Below are positions 37,360 to 44,116 of a stretch of 64,000 bases of DNA, piece after piece. Below the pieces are notes generated by a model, which saw nothing but the letters and a program-made list of their open reading frames with translations, searched no databases and had not been told where the DNA came from. The translations under genes and the position numbers were made by a program. The DNA is from an uncultured delta proteobacterium. GTDB lineage: Bacteria; Desulfobacterota; Desulfobulbia; Desulfobulbales; Desulfurivibrionaceae. Location of the stretch: assembly GCA_903869265.1 (NCBI GenBank), contig CAIPYE010000005.1:1-64000 (forward strand), given 5' to 3'. Within the stretch, counting starts at the first letter, position 1. Every line of letters starts with the position of its first letter.

Positions 37360-37389
37360 TTTCTTCTTTTGGGGACGCAAAAGAAGAAA
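37360..37389. terminator. Perfect 12-bp hairpin between convergent genes
   Basis: TTTCTTCTTTTG pairs with CAAAAGAAGAAA around a GGGACG loop. It sits between the YcaO-TPR gene (+) and the methyltransferase gene (-) and could serve as a bidirectional terminator, although no clear T-tract follows. A diverged copy of the hairpin forms the left edge of the 21.6-kb repeat, so it may be a repeat unit instead. Confidence 0.5.
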
Positions 37390-37404
37390 GGGGCAACTTC
37401 TTAC

Positions 37405-38139
37405 TCACTCCGCATACATGGCAGCCATCTCCTGCGTGTACGCCCCTCCCTTCTCCTGACAGATAAAAAACTCCGGCAACACCGCCAACCCCTCCCCCCC
37501 ATCCTTCACCGCCTCCACCAACACCAGCCCAACCTCCGCGCCAGGATAGGGGTGCACCCGCTGCATACGCTTCGCCGCCAACCTGTTTTCCCGCAAGACG
37601 CCATGCAGGGTTTCGACCCGCGTCGCCGGATAAACAAAGACCGCCCTCCCCCCGGCTTTCAGAACAAAGGCTGCAGCCTGAGCCATCTCCCCAATCCCGC
37701 CAAGAATCTCATGCCGGGCTTTTGCCCGTTCGGTTTCCGGATTATGGCGACCGCTTCCGGTCGGATAATAGGGGGGATTTGCCGTCACCCAATCAACGCT
37801 GCTCTGGGGCAGCAGGGTTGCAATCCGGCGACAGTCGCCTTCGACAACGGTAATTCGGCGTTCAAGGGTATTGATGGCCACATTCCGACGGAGGATCTCG
37901 GCCAGGCGCGGCTGTACCTCAAGAGCAACAAGGCTGGCCGTGGGGCAGCGGTGGGAGAGGATCAGAGAGACAACCCCGCATCCGGCGCCAAGATCGAGAA
38001 TGCGGGCGCCGGGTTCCGGGGTGAAGAAATGGGCCAGAAGAACAGCATCAACGGAAAAACGATAGCCCTGCCGAGGCTGCAGACAGCGCAGTTTGCCAGC
38101 AAACAGACTCTCTTCGGTGAGCTCCTCGGCGATGGCCAT
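37405..38139 (-). CDS. tRNA1(Val) (adenine-37-N6)-methyltransferase-like protein (TrmN6/YfiC family)
   Basis: A 244-residue SAM-dependent N6-adenine methyltransferase. Motif I is ILDLGAGCGVVSLIL, the acidic SAM-ribose contact is ALEVQ, and the catalytic motif IV is TANPPYYP, followed by the RHEI segment typical of the YfiC family. N-terminal FSVDAVLLAHF is also characteristic. It follows the DUF1015 gene by 11 bp on the same strand. Exact target base assigned by family. Confidence 0.88.
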   Translation of the reverse strand: MAIAEELTEESLFAGKLRCLQPRQGYRFSVDAVLLAHFFTPEPGARILDLGAGCGVVSLILSHRCPTASLVALEVQPRLAEILRRNVAINTLERRITVVEGDCRRIATLLPQSSVDWVTANPPYYPTGSGRHNPETERAKARHEILGGIGEMAQAAAFVLKAGGRAVFVYPATRVETLHGVLRENRLAAKRMQRVHPYPGAEVGLVLVEAVKDGGEGLAVLPEFFICQEKGGAYTQEMAAMYAE

Positions 38140-38150
38140 CCGGCGTTGGA

Positions 38151-39515
38151 TCAGGAGGATACTTTCTCTTCGGGCACGATCTTGTTGAGCAATAGACCGG
38201 TGAGCAGCTTGGGGTAAAAATAGGTGGACTTGTGCGGCATGACCAGCCCCTCGTCCGCCACCCGCTTCACCTGGGAAACCAGGGTCGGGTTCATCAAAAA
38301 GAGAAGGGGGCTGCGGTCGCTCCGGCGTTCGCCCTCCTTAATCGCCACATCGAGGGCAGTATCCGGATCGCTGTAATAATCCACCAGGCTTTCCTTTACA
38401 CACCGATCATGATCAAGCTGCAGCAGCCGCTCGATGATGAGGTCGGAAAGAATAACCACGTCCAATTCCCGCAGGGATGCGGGCTGCTTGGTGCCCAACG
38501 CCTCATCGATCACCCCGTCCCGCAGGGTCAGGAGCAGACAACGATCCTCCTGGGGATGGTACAGACCAAACATCGTGACCGCACCAGAGTTTTCCGCCAT
38601 ACGAGAAAGAACCTCGGTCATCAAGGTCTCACGGGAGCCGCCGGTGACTTCCTCCACAATAAAGCTCTGCGTCAACTTGGTCATCAGCCCGTCTAAGGCA
38701 ATGGCCTCGGGCATCCGCACCAGACGATGGGTGGGGAGCACGGACAAGCCCGGGTCTTCCATGCCGCAGAGATACATCATCGTGTGATTGTAGGGGCTGT
38801 CGCTGGGCACCTCGCCCAACCGCTCCCGCATCAGAGCGCGGAACTGGAGGGCTGTGGTGTAGCGGTGGTGGCCGTCGGCAATGTAGAGGGATTTTTCCGC
38901 AAACAGCGCGCGGACCTGGGCAAGGATCGTCGGATCGGTCACCCCCCAGATGGTATGGGTGCAGCCATCGTGATCCGTGGCGCTGGCCAGGGGCTCTACG
39001 GAACGACCGGATTCCAGCAGCGCCATAATCTGCCCTTGGGCATCGGGGTACAGGGAAAAGATCGGGCTGAACTGGGCATGGCAGGTGTCCAACAGACTGA
39101 GCCGGTCGGAGGTGACCCCGGAGAAAGTTTTCTCGTGGGGCTTGACAACCCCCTCGGCAAATTCGGCCAACTGTACCAGACAGAGCAGCCCTTTGCGGGT
39201 AAGACGCTTGCCGGAAGGCAGGGAATACTCGGTATGGTAGAGATAGATGGTGGGTTCGCTGTCCCGGACCAACACCCCTTCCTGCTGCCACTTGGCAAAG
39301 GTTTCCTTGGCCTGACGGTACCTCGCCTCGATCAACTGATCGGCGCTGAAATTCTTGCTCAAATCCAGATGGATCATGTTGTAGGGATTCTTGGCGGCAA
39401 AGGCAGCCTGGGCCTGAAGATCGATCACGTCATAGGGCGGAGTGACCACCTCTTCCAGATGCTGAATCTTGGCCGGGTTGTATCGAAGGGCGCGAAAGGG
39501 CGCGATCAAAGCCAT
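38151..39515 (-). CDS. DUF1015 family protein
   Basis: A 454-residue cytoplasmic protein of the DUF1015 family. Recognisable blocks are IAPFRALRYNP at the N-terminus, VVTPPYDVID, KPHEKTFSGVTSDRLSLLD and the hallmark ADGHHRYTTAL at about residue 240. Its biochemical role is not established; the conserved charged motifs suggest an enzyme. AAGGAG precedes the ATG. It is the first gene of a two-gene minus-strand operon with a methyltransferase gene. Confidence 0.88.
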   Translation of the reverse strand: MALIAPFRALRYNPAKIQHLEEVVTPPYDVIDLQAQAAFAAKNPYNMIHLDLSKNFSADQLIEARYRQAKETFAKWQQEGVLVRDSEPTIYLYHTEYSLPSGKRLTRKGLLCLVQLAEFAEGVVKPHEKTFSGVTSDRLSLLDTCHAQFSPIFSLYPDAQGQIMALLESGRSVEPLASATDHDGCTHTIWGVTDPTILAQVRALFAEKSLYIADGHHRYTTALQFRALMRERLGEVPSDSPYNHTMMYLCGMEDPGLSVLPTHRLVRMPEAIALDGLMTKLTQSFIVEEVTGGSRETLMTEVLSRMAENSGAVTMFGLYHPQEDRCLLLTLRDGVIDEALGTKQPASLRELDVVILSDLIIERLLQLDHDRCVKESLVDYYSDPDTALDVAIKEGERRSDRSPLLFLMNPTLVSQVKRVADEGLVMPHKSTYFYPKLLTGLLLNKIVPEEKVSS

Positions 39516-39592
39516 TGTTCTGTCTCCTTGCCTGTCCGGGTAGGGCTTACGCTCGCACCTGCCGGCAAATTCTCCCGGCGGTCATGAACCGG

Positions 39593-39621
39593 TTGACTTC
39601 CCTTGGGGGAATAGATATGTT
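39593..39621 (+). promoter_or_regulatory. Putative promoter of queD-queE
   Basis: TTGACT (39593-39598) and TATGTT (39616-39621) with a 17-bp spacer, ~114 bp upstream of queD. No preQ1 riboswitch pattern was recognised in the leader. Confidence 0.4.
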
Positions 39622-39734
39622 TTGAAAAACTGTGCAACTACATAGTCAAAAAATGCCCACATTTCAAGTGGACATTGTACCCGGCCCGCAAACTTTTACA
39701 AACGAACTTTTCCCATACCTCAAGAGGTTTTAAA

Positions 39735-40106
39735 ATGTACGATATCTTCACCCGCACCCATTTTTCCTCAGGCCATCATCTGCGCAACTATCCCGGCAAC
39801 TGCGAACGACCGCACGGCCACAACTGGCAGGTGGAGGTGACGGTGCGCGCCACCGAGCTTGACGAACTGGGCATGGGGATCGACTTCAAGAATCTAAAAA
39901 AAGCGGTGAACGTGATCATGGAGGAACTGGATCACCAGAACCTCAATGAACTTCCGGCCTTTCAAAAAAAGAACCCCTCTTCCGAAAACATCGCCGCCTA
40001 CATCTTCGACCGCATCAGGGAGTCGCTGACCAGCGAACGCTACCGTCCTTACAGCGTCACGGTCTGCGAAACGGAGAACTGCTGCGTGACCTACCGTGAA
40101 GGATGA
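39735..40106 (+). CDS. queD: 6-carboxy-5,6,7,8-tetrahydropterin synthase
   Basis: A 123-residue enzyme converting dihydroneopterin triphosphate to 6-carboxytetrahydropterin, the first dedicated step of queuosine synthesis. Zinc ligands are the His in HFSSGHHL and the pair in PHGHNW; the catalytic cysteine is in NCERPHGH, and a late CETENC segment ends the fold. AGAGG precedes the chosen ATG; the longer frame upstream is leader. It overlaps queE by 11 bp, a tight operon. Confidence 0.93.
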   Translation: MYDIFTRTHFSSGHHLRNYPGNCERPHGHNWQVEVTVRATELDELGMGIDFKNLKKAVNVIMEELDHQNLNELPAFQKKNPSSENIAAYIFDRIRESLTSERYRPYSVTVCETENCCVTYREG

Positions 40107-40752
40107 GCCCTGCCTGCAACTTTCCGAGGTATTTTACAGCATCCAGGGGGAGTCTTCCTATGCGGGCTACCCCTGCCTTTTCTTCCGGTTCTCCGGCTGC
40201 AACCTGCGCTGCTCCTACTGCGACGCCAAGTATACCTACGAAGAACCGGCCACCGCAACCCCGCTCAGCGATCTGCTAAACGAGGCCGCCCGATACCCAA
40301 ACGCCCTCATAGAGATCACCGGCGGCGAACCGTTGCTCCAAGAAGGGGTCTACCCGCTCATGGACGAGCTGCTTGCCGCAGGCCGCACCGTGTTGCTGGA
40401 AACCAACGGCAGCCTCAGCATTGCGCGGGTGCCGAAAGAGGTGGTAAAGATCATCGATCTCAAATGTCCAGACAGCGGTATGGCCGAGAAGATGGACCTT
40501 ACCAACCTTGATCTGCTCGCGCCCCACGACGAGATCAAATTTGTGGTGAGTTCCAAGGCCGACTACGACTGGGCCAGGGCAATGATGGAGGAACACCGCC
40601 TGGCCGAAAAGGCCAAGCTGATCCTCTCCCCGGTGATCGGCCGCCTTGCGCCCGCCCTGCTGGCCCAATGGCTCATGACCGACGCGCTCCCGGCCCGGAT
40701 CCAGCTTCAGCTGCACACCCTGCTCTGGCCGGGGATGAAGCGGGGGGTATGA
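40096..40752 (+). CDS. queE: 7-carboxy-7-deazaguanine synthase (radical SAM)
   Basis: A 218-residue radical SAM enzyme converting carboxytetrahydropterin to 7-carboxy-7-deazaguanine in queuosine synthesis. The N-terminus has FYSIQGES, SGCNLRCSYCD (CxxxCxxC cluster) and EITGGEPLLQ. Translation starts at GTG within the end of queD, implying coupled expression. queC and queF are not in the window. Confidence 0.94.
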   Translation: MKDEPCLQLSEVFYSIQGESSYAGYPCLFFRFSGCNLRCSYCDAKYTYEEPATATPLSDLLNEAARYPNALIEITGGEPLLQEGVYPLMDELLAAGRTVLLETNGSLSIARVPKEVVKIIDLKCPDSGMAEKMDLTNLDLLAPHDEIKFVVSSKADYDWARAMMEEHRLAEKAKLILSPVIGRLAPALLAQWLMTDALPARIQLQLHTLLWPGMKRGV

Positions 40753-40953
40753 GAGCACCCTGCCTGCACTAATTTTAACGGCAACTCTATATTTCCCGGG
40801 ATTGAGAAACTGCCGGAAAAAAGAAAAAGTGATTTTTCAAGGGCTACCCCAGAACCTTTCCGAACGCTTGACTGGACAATCTTTATGGCTTTTGCTCTCG
40901 TCAGAAACCCGTTTTTGACTTGCATGGCATAGCCCGGCCGATTGACGGCAGTC

Positions 40954-41154
40954 TCAATTGACCTTTGTCCCGGCGACTATCCATACACCACCACCTGCCG
41001 CACACTTACCACCATCAGTGGCGGAGAAATCGCATGTCGCAGTTGTAACGTTGGGCTCGAATATATCCAATCGATATCCGCCTTCCTTAAGCTGTGCGGC
41101 CTTGAGGGTAGCCTTGTCTTTGGAATCAAAACTATAGATTACGACCATTTTCAT
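40954..41154 (-). CDS. Small hypothetical protein (66 aa) of the AT-rich island
   Basis: A 66-residue protein with a strong AGGAGG 7 nt before the ATG, which supports it as a real gene. The N-terminal half reads like a small beta-alpha domain (MKMVVIYSFDSKDKATLKAA, then GGYRLDIFEP); the C-terminal half has two cysteines in CDFSATDGGKC and a Gly-rich end. No signal peptide. Its base composition is lower in GC than its neighbours upstream. It is the last gene of a four-gene minus-strand module with two lipoproteins and an amidase. Not recognised. Confidence 0.6.
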   Translation of the reverse strand: MKMVVIYSFDSKDKATLKAAQLKEGGYRLDIFEPNVTTATCDFSATDGGKCAAGGGVWIVAGTKVN

Positions 41155-41189
41155 TTGATTTCCTCCTCGCGCTTTGAATTAAAAACGTT

Positions 41190-42008
41190 TCATGGTGCTA
41201 TCGCGGCCCCTAACAATTTGTCCACGAAATCCTGGCCTGGTTCATCAAGGACAGTTCTCAATTCGTCGACTTTTGTTTTTTTCAAAAGTTCTTTCAATAT
41301 TTCGTTGTTCCGATTCAAGTCGGCCTTAGTGACTAACGCATTTAGTTTAATAGGGTCAATTGAAGTATTGTCTGCATCACTCCTCACTTTATTAACAATG
41401 ATATCAATTTTGGGTCGTCTTTCAGCAGCCATTTTTTTGGCATCCGAAATGGCTTTTTGCCAGTCGGTGGGGTTGACTTGGGCCGAGAGGTTTTGCTGTG
41501 CGGCGCTGAGGGCTTTTTCAGCGTATTGATCCACGTTCCCAGCACTGTCTTTTGTGAACATCAAGCTTGCTCCAGGCTGTTTCACAGCCTCGTCTCCTAC
41601 AGCCAGCCTTTGATAAATACCCGAACCGCTGCCCCAGTCGAAGATCCCACCATATCTCAACTCCATCAAAACGTTAGCAGAGTCTTTGGCGCCAGCGCCC
41701 GTTTGTGGAAGACCGTTTTCGCTTGTGACAATGGGGTTACCAGCTGAATCCTGACTCGTTGTTGTTTTGCCTGCATTACCTCGATTTGTCGGGACATAAG
41801 CCAGTTCAGCCCGTTTGTAACCTAAAACGCCCGTTGGGGTCTGGGTGGTTTGATTTTGAGATAATTCCACTCCAATCGTCGTTCCAGTAGCGGCGATTAC
41901 GGAACTGCTGGCAGTTGTGCACCCTTGAATAAGTGGCAATGACAAGAAACAGAAAACTAACGTGAAGCTTGACAAGGTGTAACGGTTAATCGTTTTTGTT
42001 TTGTTCAT
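41190..42008 (-). CDS. Hypothetical lipoprotein (272 aa)
   Basis: A 272-residue exported protein. A signal peptide ends in the lipobox LIQGC (Cys at residue 30). The mature protein begins with a Ser/Thr/Ala-rich stretch (SSSVIAATGTTIGVELSQN), continues through VLGYKRAELAYVPTNR and ends in a helical, charged domain (about 160-272). AGGAGGTAAGG lies before the ATG. The start overlaps the preceding lipoprotein gene by 23 bp, so the pair is translationally linked. AT-richer than the genome background. Function unknown. Confidence 0.7.
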   Translation of the reverse strand: MNKTKTINRYTLSSFTLVFCFLSLPLIQGCTTASSSVIAATGTTIGVELSQNQTTQTPTGVLGYKRAELAYVPTNRGNAGKTTTSQDSAGNPIVTSENGLPQTGAGAKDSANVLMELRYGGIFDWGSGSGIYQRLAVGDEAVKQPGASLMFTKDSAGNVDQYAEKALSAAQQNLSAQVNPTDWQKAISDAKKMAAERRPKIDIIVNKVRSDADNTSIDPIKLNALVTKADLNRNNEILKELLKKTKVDELRTVLDEPGQDFVDKLLGAAIAP

Positions 42009-42363
42009 AACCTTCCTTACCTCCTTTCGGTTTAGGATTCACTTCAACGGTCAAGGGGCCGAGCACTGGCTGATTCACCTCAACAACTATATTTTCAGTA
42101 GTTTCAGGAACTGACACAACAGAAGAATCCGAATAGCCTAGGGCGAACTTCAGTCCCGGTTGATCGGAAAGCTGTAAACCTATCGTCTGAGTTTTTACTG
42201 CCAAGACTCCGATGTTTTTGTCCTCTTTGGCCGTTGTCACTATCCCAATACCGATGATTAAGTGGTGGACTGATTCATTCTTTCCCTTAATTGGAATCGA
42301 ACAAGACGCACAAAATAAGGATAAAAGGAAAATACTCGATATAGAAAAGCAGAGATTACGCAT
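41986..42363 (-). CDS. Hypothetical lipoprotein (125 aa)
   Basis: A 125-residue exported protein with a signal peptide and lipobox FCASC (Cys at residue 21). The mature part is beta-rich (HHLIIGIGIVTTAK, IGVLAVKTQTIGLQLSDQPGL) with an NPKPKGGKEG tail. GGAGAGAGG precedes the ATG. Together with the overlapping 272-residue lipoprotein it forms a probable envelope pair. Not assigned to a family. Confidence 0.68.
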   Translation of the reverse strand: MRNLCFSISSIFLLSLFCASCSIPIKGKNESVHHLIIGIGIVTTAKEDKNIGVLAVKTQTIGLQLSDQPGLKFALGYSDSSVVSVPETTENIVVEVNQPVLGPLTVEVNPKPKGGKEGYEQNKND

Positions 42364-42527
42364 TCCTCTCTCCTAGAACGCTAAACTGGCCCCGTCTACA
42401 GGAAACAATGCGCATCGCATACTCCTCCGAGCCCATGCCCACCGAAAAAATTAAGCCGCGCCGCCACAGACACCCCAAAGCTGAACAGACGTCCACGGCG
42501 TCAGTTTAAGTTCTTTACTAGGCACTC

Positions 42528-43187
42528 TTATTTCACAATTGAAATCCCTGCCGCCGCAATTTTTTCCCATACCCAGTCTTCGATAATAAGGTCTTCCTTA
42601 TCTTTCCGACAATTTGAATGACAAATGATGGTTGCCTTATCAAAACATTTTGGATAATCAAAAGTCGTGGACGGATAGTAAAAGGACGGTTCAATTCCAA
42701 AGCGATTGCATATATCCAAGGTTAGCTCAATGCCAGCATCAATTTGCTCCTCGTCAAACCGAGCCCAATATTCATGATCTCGCCATTGTTTAATAAAATA
42801 ATCGCCTGTAAACAATGTATTAGGGGTGTTATAACCAAATGCGTGAAGTTTGTCCCCATCAAGACTAAGCCCCAGCTCGTTTGCAAATTCAATTCCCACG
42901 CTTGCTTTATCGAATGAGCCATTCGTCCCCTTTAACCCAAGATGGTATATCCATTCCGAATCGTCAAAAGTCTTATAGGCGGTGCCGTCACGGTCTACCA
43001 ACCATGGTGCGCCCACATGAAGTTCATCGTTGTTCCAACTGTCTATAGAGGTCGTGGCTTGGCCAGGTTTTCCATTCGCTGGCGTATGCGCCGTCCTGCC
43101 AGAAGTTCCATGCCATACAACCCAAGTTTTCTGGGTTTTTTCCTGATACCACTGCCCTTGTTTTAATGGGTAGGATTTAATCTTCAT
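42528..43187 (-). CDS. N-acetylmuramoyl-L-alanine amidase-like protein (Amidase_2 fold)
   Basis: A 219-residue protein with the Amidase_2/PGRP layout: zinc His in WVVWHGTSG, WLVDRDGTAYKTF, GLKGTNGSFDKASVGIEFAN, and a late ICHSNCRKD that supplies the other metal His. It would cleave the amide between MurNAc and the stem peptide. No signal peptide is present, so it needs lysis or another export route to reach the wall. AGGAGG 5 nt before this ATG fixes the start; an upstream in-frame codon has no ribosome site. It heads the AT-rich module with two lipoprotein genes 164 bp downstream. A phage or effector origin is possible. Confidence 0.78.
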   Translation of the reverse strand: MKIKSYPLKQGQWYQEKTQKTWVVWHGTSGRTAHTPANGKPGQATTSIDSWNNDELHVGAPWLVDRDGTAYKTFDDSEWIYHLGLKGTNGSFDKASVGIEFANELGLSLDGDKLHAFGYNTPNTLFTGDYFIKQWRDHEYWARFDEEQIDAGIELTLDICNRFGIEPSFYYPSTTFDYPKCFDKATIICHSNCRKDKEDLIIEDWVWEKIAAAGISIVK

Positions 43188-43552
43188 GCATGCCTCCTGA
43201 TGTTGCCTAACAATATTATTGTCGCGTTCGCTCGCGTTGAAAGTTAACAACCAACCCCTAACGCATAGATATCCCCACAATGGCTGATTTTACGGATATT
43301 TTTTCCTTAAATAGCCAATTATCCACCTTATATTGGTGTGTTATATGTCTGACTATATAATTCCGTCTAAAATTACCCGGGGTATTATATGTCTACCTGA
43401 CAACATGGAGCAACTCAAGAATATTATCTCGGGAAGGACATTAGGGCAGATATTGAAAGAAGATATTTTACTGTGCTATGATGCACCTGCTCTGACCCGA
43501 AAAAAACGCGAGGCATTATGCCTCGCGTTCTCCCCCTTCTGGCCTAGGAACT
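43188..43552. other. AT-rich intergenic region between the amidase and M23 genes
   Basis: 365 bp of AT-rich DNA. It contains the promoter region of the amidase module, a short plus-strand frame beginning near 43345 (MSDYIIPSKITRGII) that has no ribosome site or independent stop before the M23 gene, and a strong hairpin near its right edge. No other function seen. Confidence 0.5.
43499..43530 (-). terminator. Strong Rho-independent terminator facing left
   Basis: A ~12-bp stem (ACGCGAGGCAT-type arms, loop TAT) whose left flank is a run of A's, so that on the minus strand the hairpin is followed by TTTTTTT. It suits a leftward transcript arriving from beyond the M23 gene, such as read-through from the yvcK-like operon. 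Confidence 0.75.
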
Positions 43553-44116
43553 ATGATCCAGAACTCCTCATTTTGCCGCACTCTTCTGAGCCTGAACCAC
43601 CTCACCGAAGAATACTCCGGCTTGCTCTTTCTGCCCGGCATGCTCTTTAAAGAGAGGTCGGCATGGTGGAAGGACACCCCCCGCCAGAGTCTGCACGAAG
43701 GCCTTGATCTGCTTTTTCTTGCAGGTCGATCAGGGCAACGGCGGGAGTTACCACCGCAGACTCTGGTACCGCCGCTATGGGATGGGGAAGTGGTTGCGGT
43801 GTTCGACGATTTTCTGGGCAGCACCGTGGTGGTGCGGCATCCGGTTATGGATGGGCAGGGCTGGTGGCTTCTTTCCCTGTATGGCCATGTCCGGCCCCTG
43901 GTCGAGTGCGGCGGACAGGCTTCGGCAGGAGAACCCTTGGCCGAAGTAGCGTGCGGAAAGATGCGGGGGACGACGGCCCCGCCGGATCATCTCCATCTCT
44001 CCCTTGGCTGGCTTGCGCCGGGCTGGCGGGCAACGGAGCTGAGCTGGCCCACCCTGTGGACCAACCCCGGAATCCGGCTTATCGATCCCCTGCCTCTTAT
44101 TCAGCCCAGGCCATGA
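43553..44116 (+). CDS. M23 (LytM-type) peptidase-domain protein
   Basis: A 187-residue protein with the M23 endopeptidase core: HEGLDLLF near residue 49 (His and Asp zinc ligands), GSTVVVRH, YGHV, and DHLHLSLGW with the HxH pair. Length is close to a bare catalytic domain with short extensions; no signal peptide is clear, so it may be exported otherwise or act regulatorily. The ATG lies just after a leftward terminator. Its last 16 bp overlap the convergent yvcK-like gene, so the two mRNAs are antisense at the ends. Confidence 0.8.
   Translation: MIQNSSFCRTLLSLNHLTEEYSGLLFLPGMLFKERSAWWKDTPRQSLHEGLDLLFLAGRSGQRRELPPQTLVPPLWDGEVVAVFDDFLGSTVVVRHPVMDGQGWWLLSLYGHVRPLVECGGQASAGEPLAEVACGKMRGTTAPPDHLHLSLGWLAPGWRATELSWPTLWTNPGIRLIDPLPLIQPRP

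Noticed and set aside
39516-39734. preQ1 riboswitch upstream of queD
   Set aside because: No A-rich pseudoknot tail or conserved preQ1-I/II loop was recognised in the leader.
40954-43187. Prophage remnant
   Set aside because: Only the amidase would fit; no integrase, structural, replication or att sequences are near, and the lipoproteins are not phage-like by eye.
43205-43265. GCCTAAC followed by a CGCG hairpin near the amidase start, resembling an attC
   Set aside because: No GTTRRRY box at the right distance and no L-box pairing; unlike the convincing site at 49763.
43333-43650. Possible 105-residue protein before the M23 gene
   Set aside because: The frame runs through a strong terminator and into the M23 coding sequence in another frame, with no Shine-Dalgarno. 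The first ~60 residues look faintly protein-like but cannot be supported.
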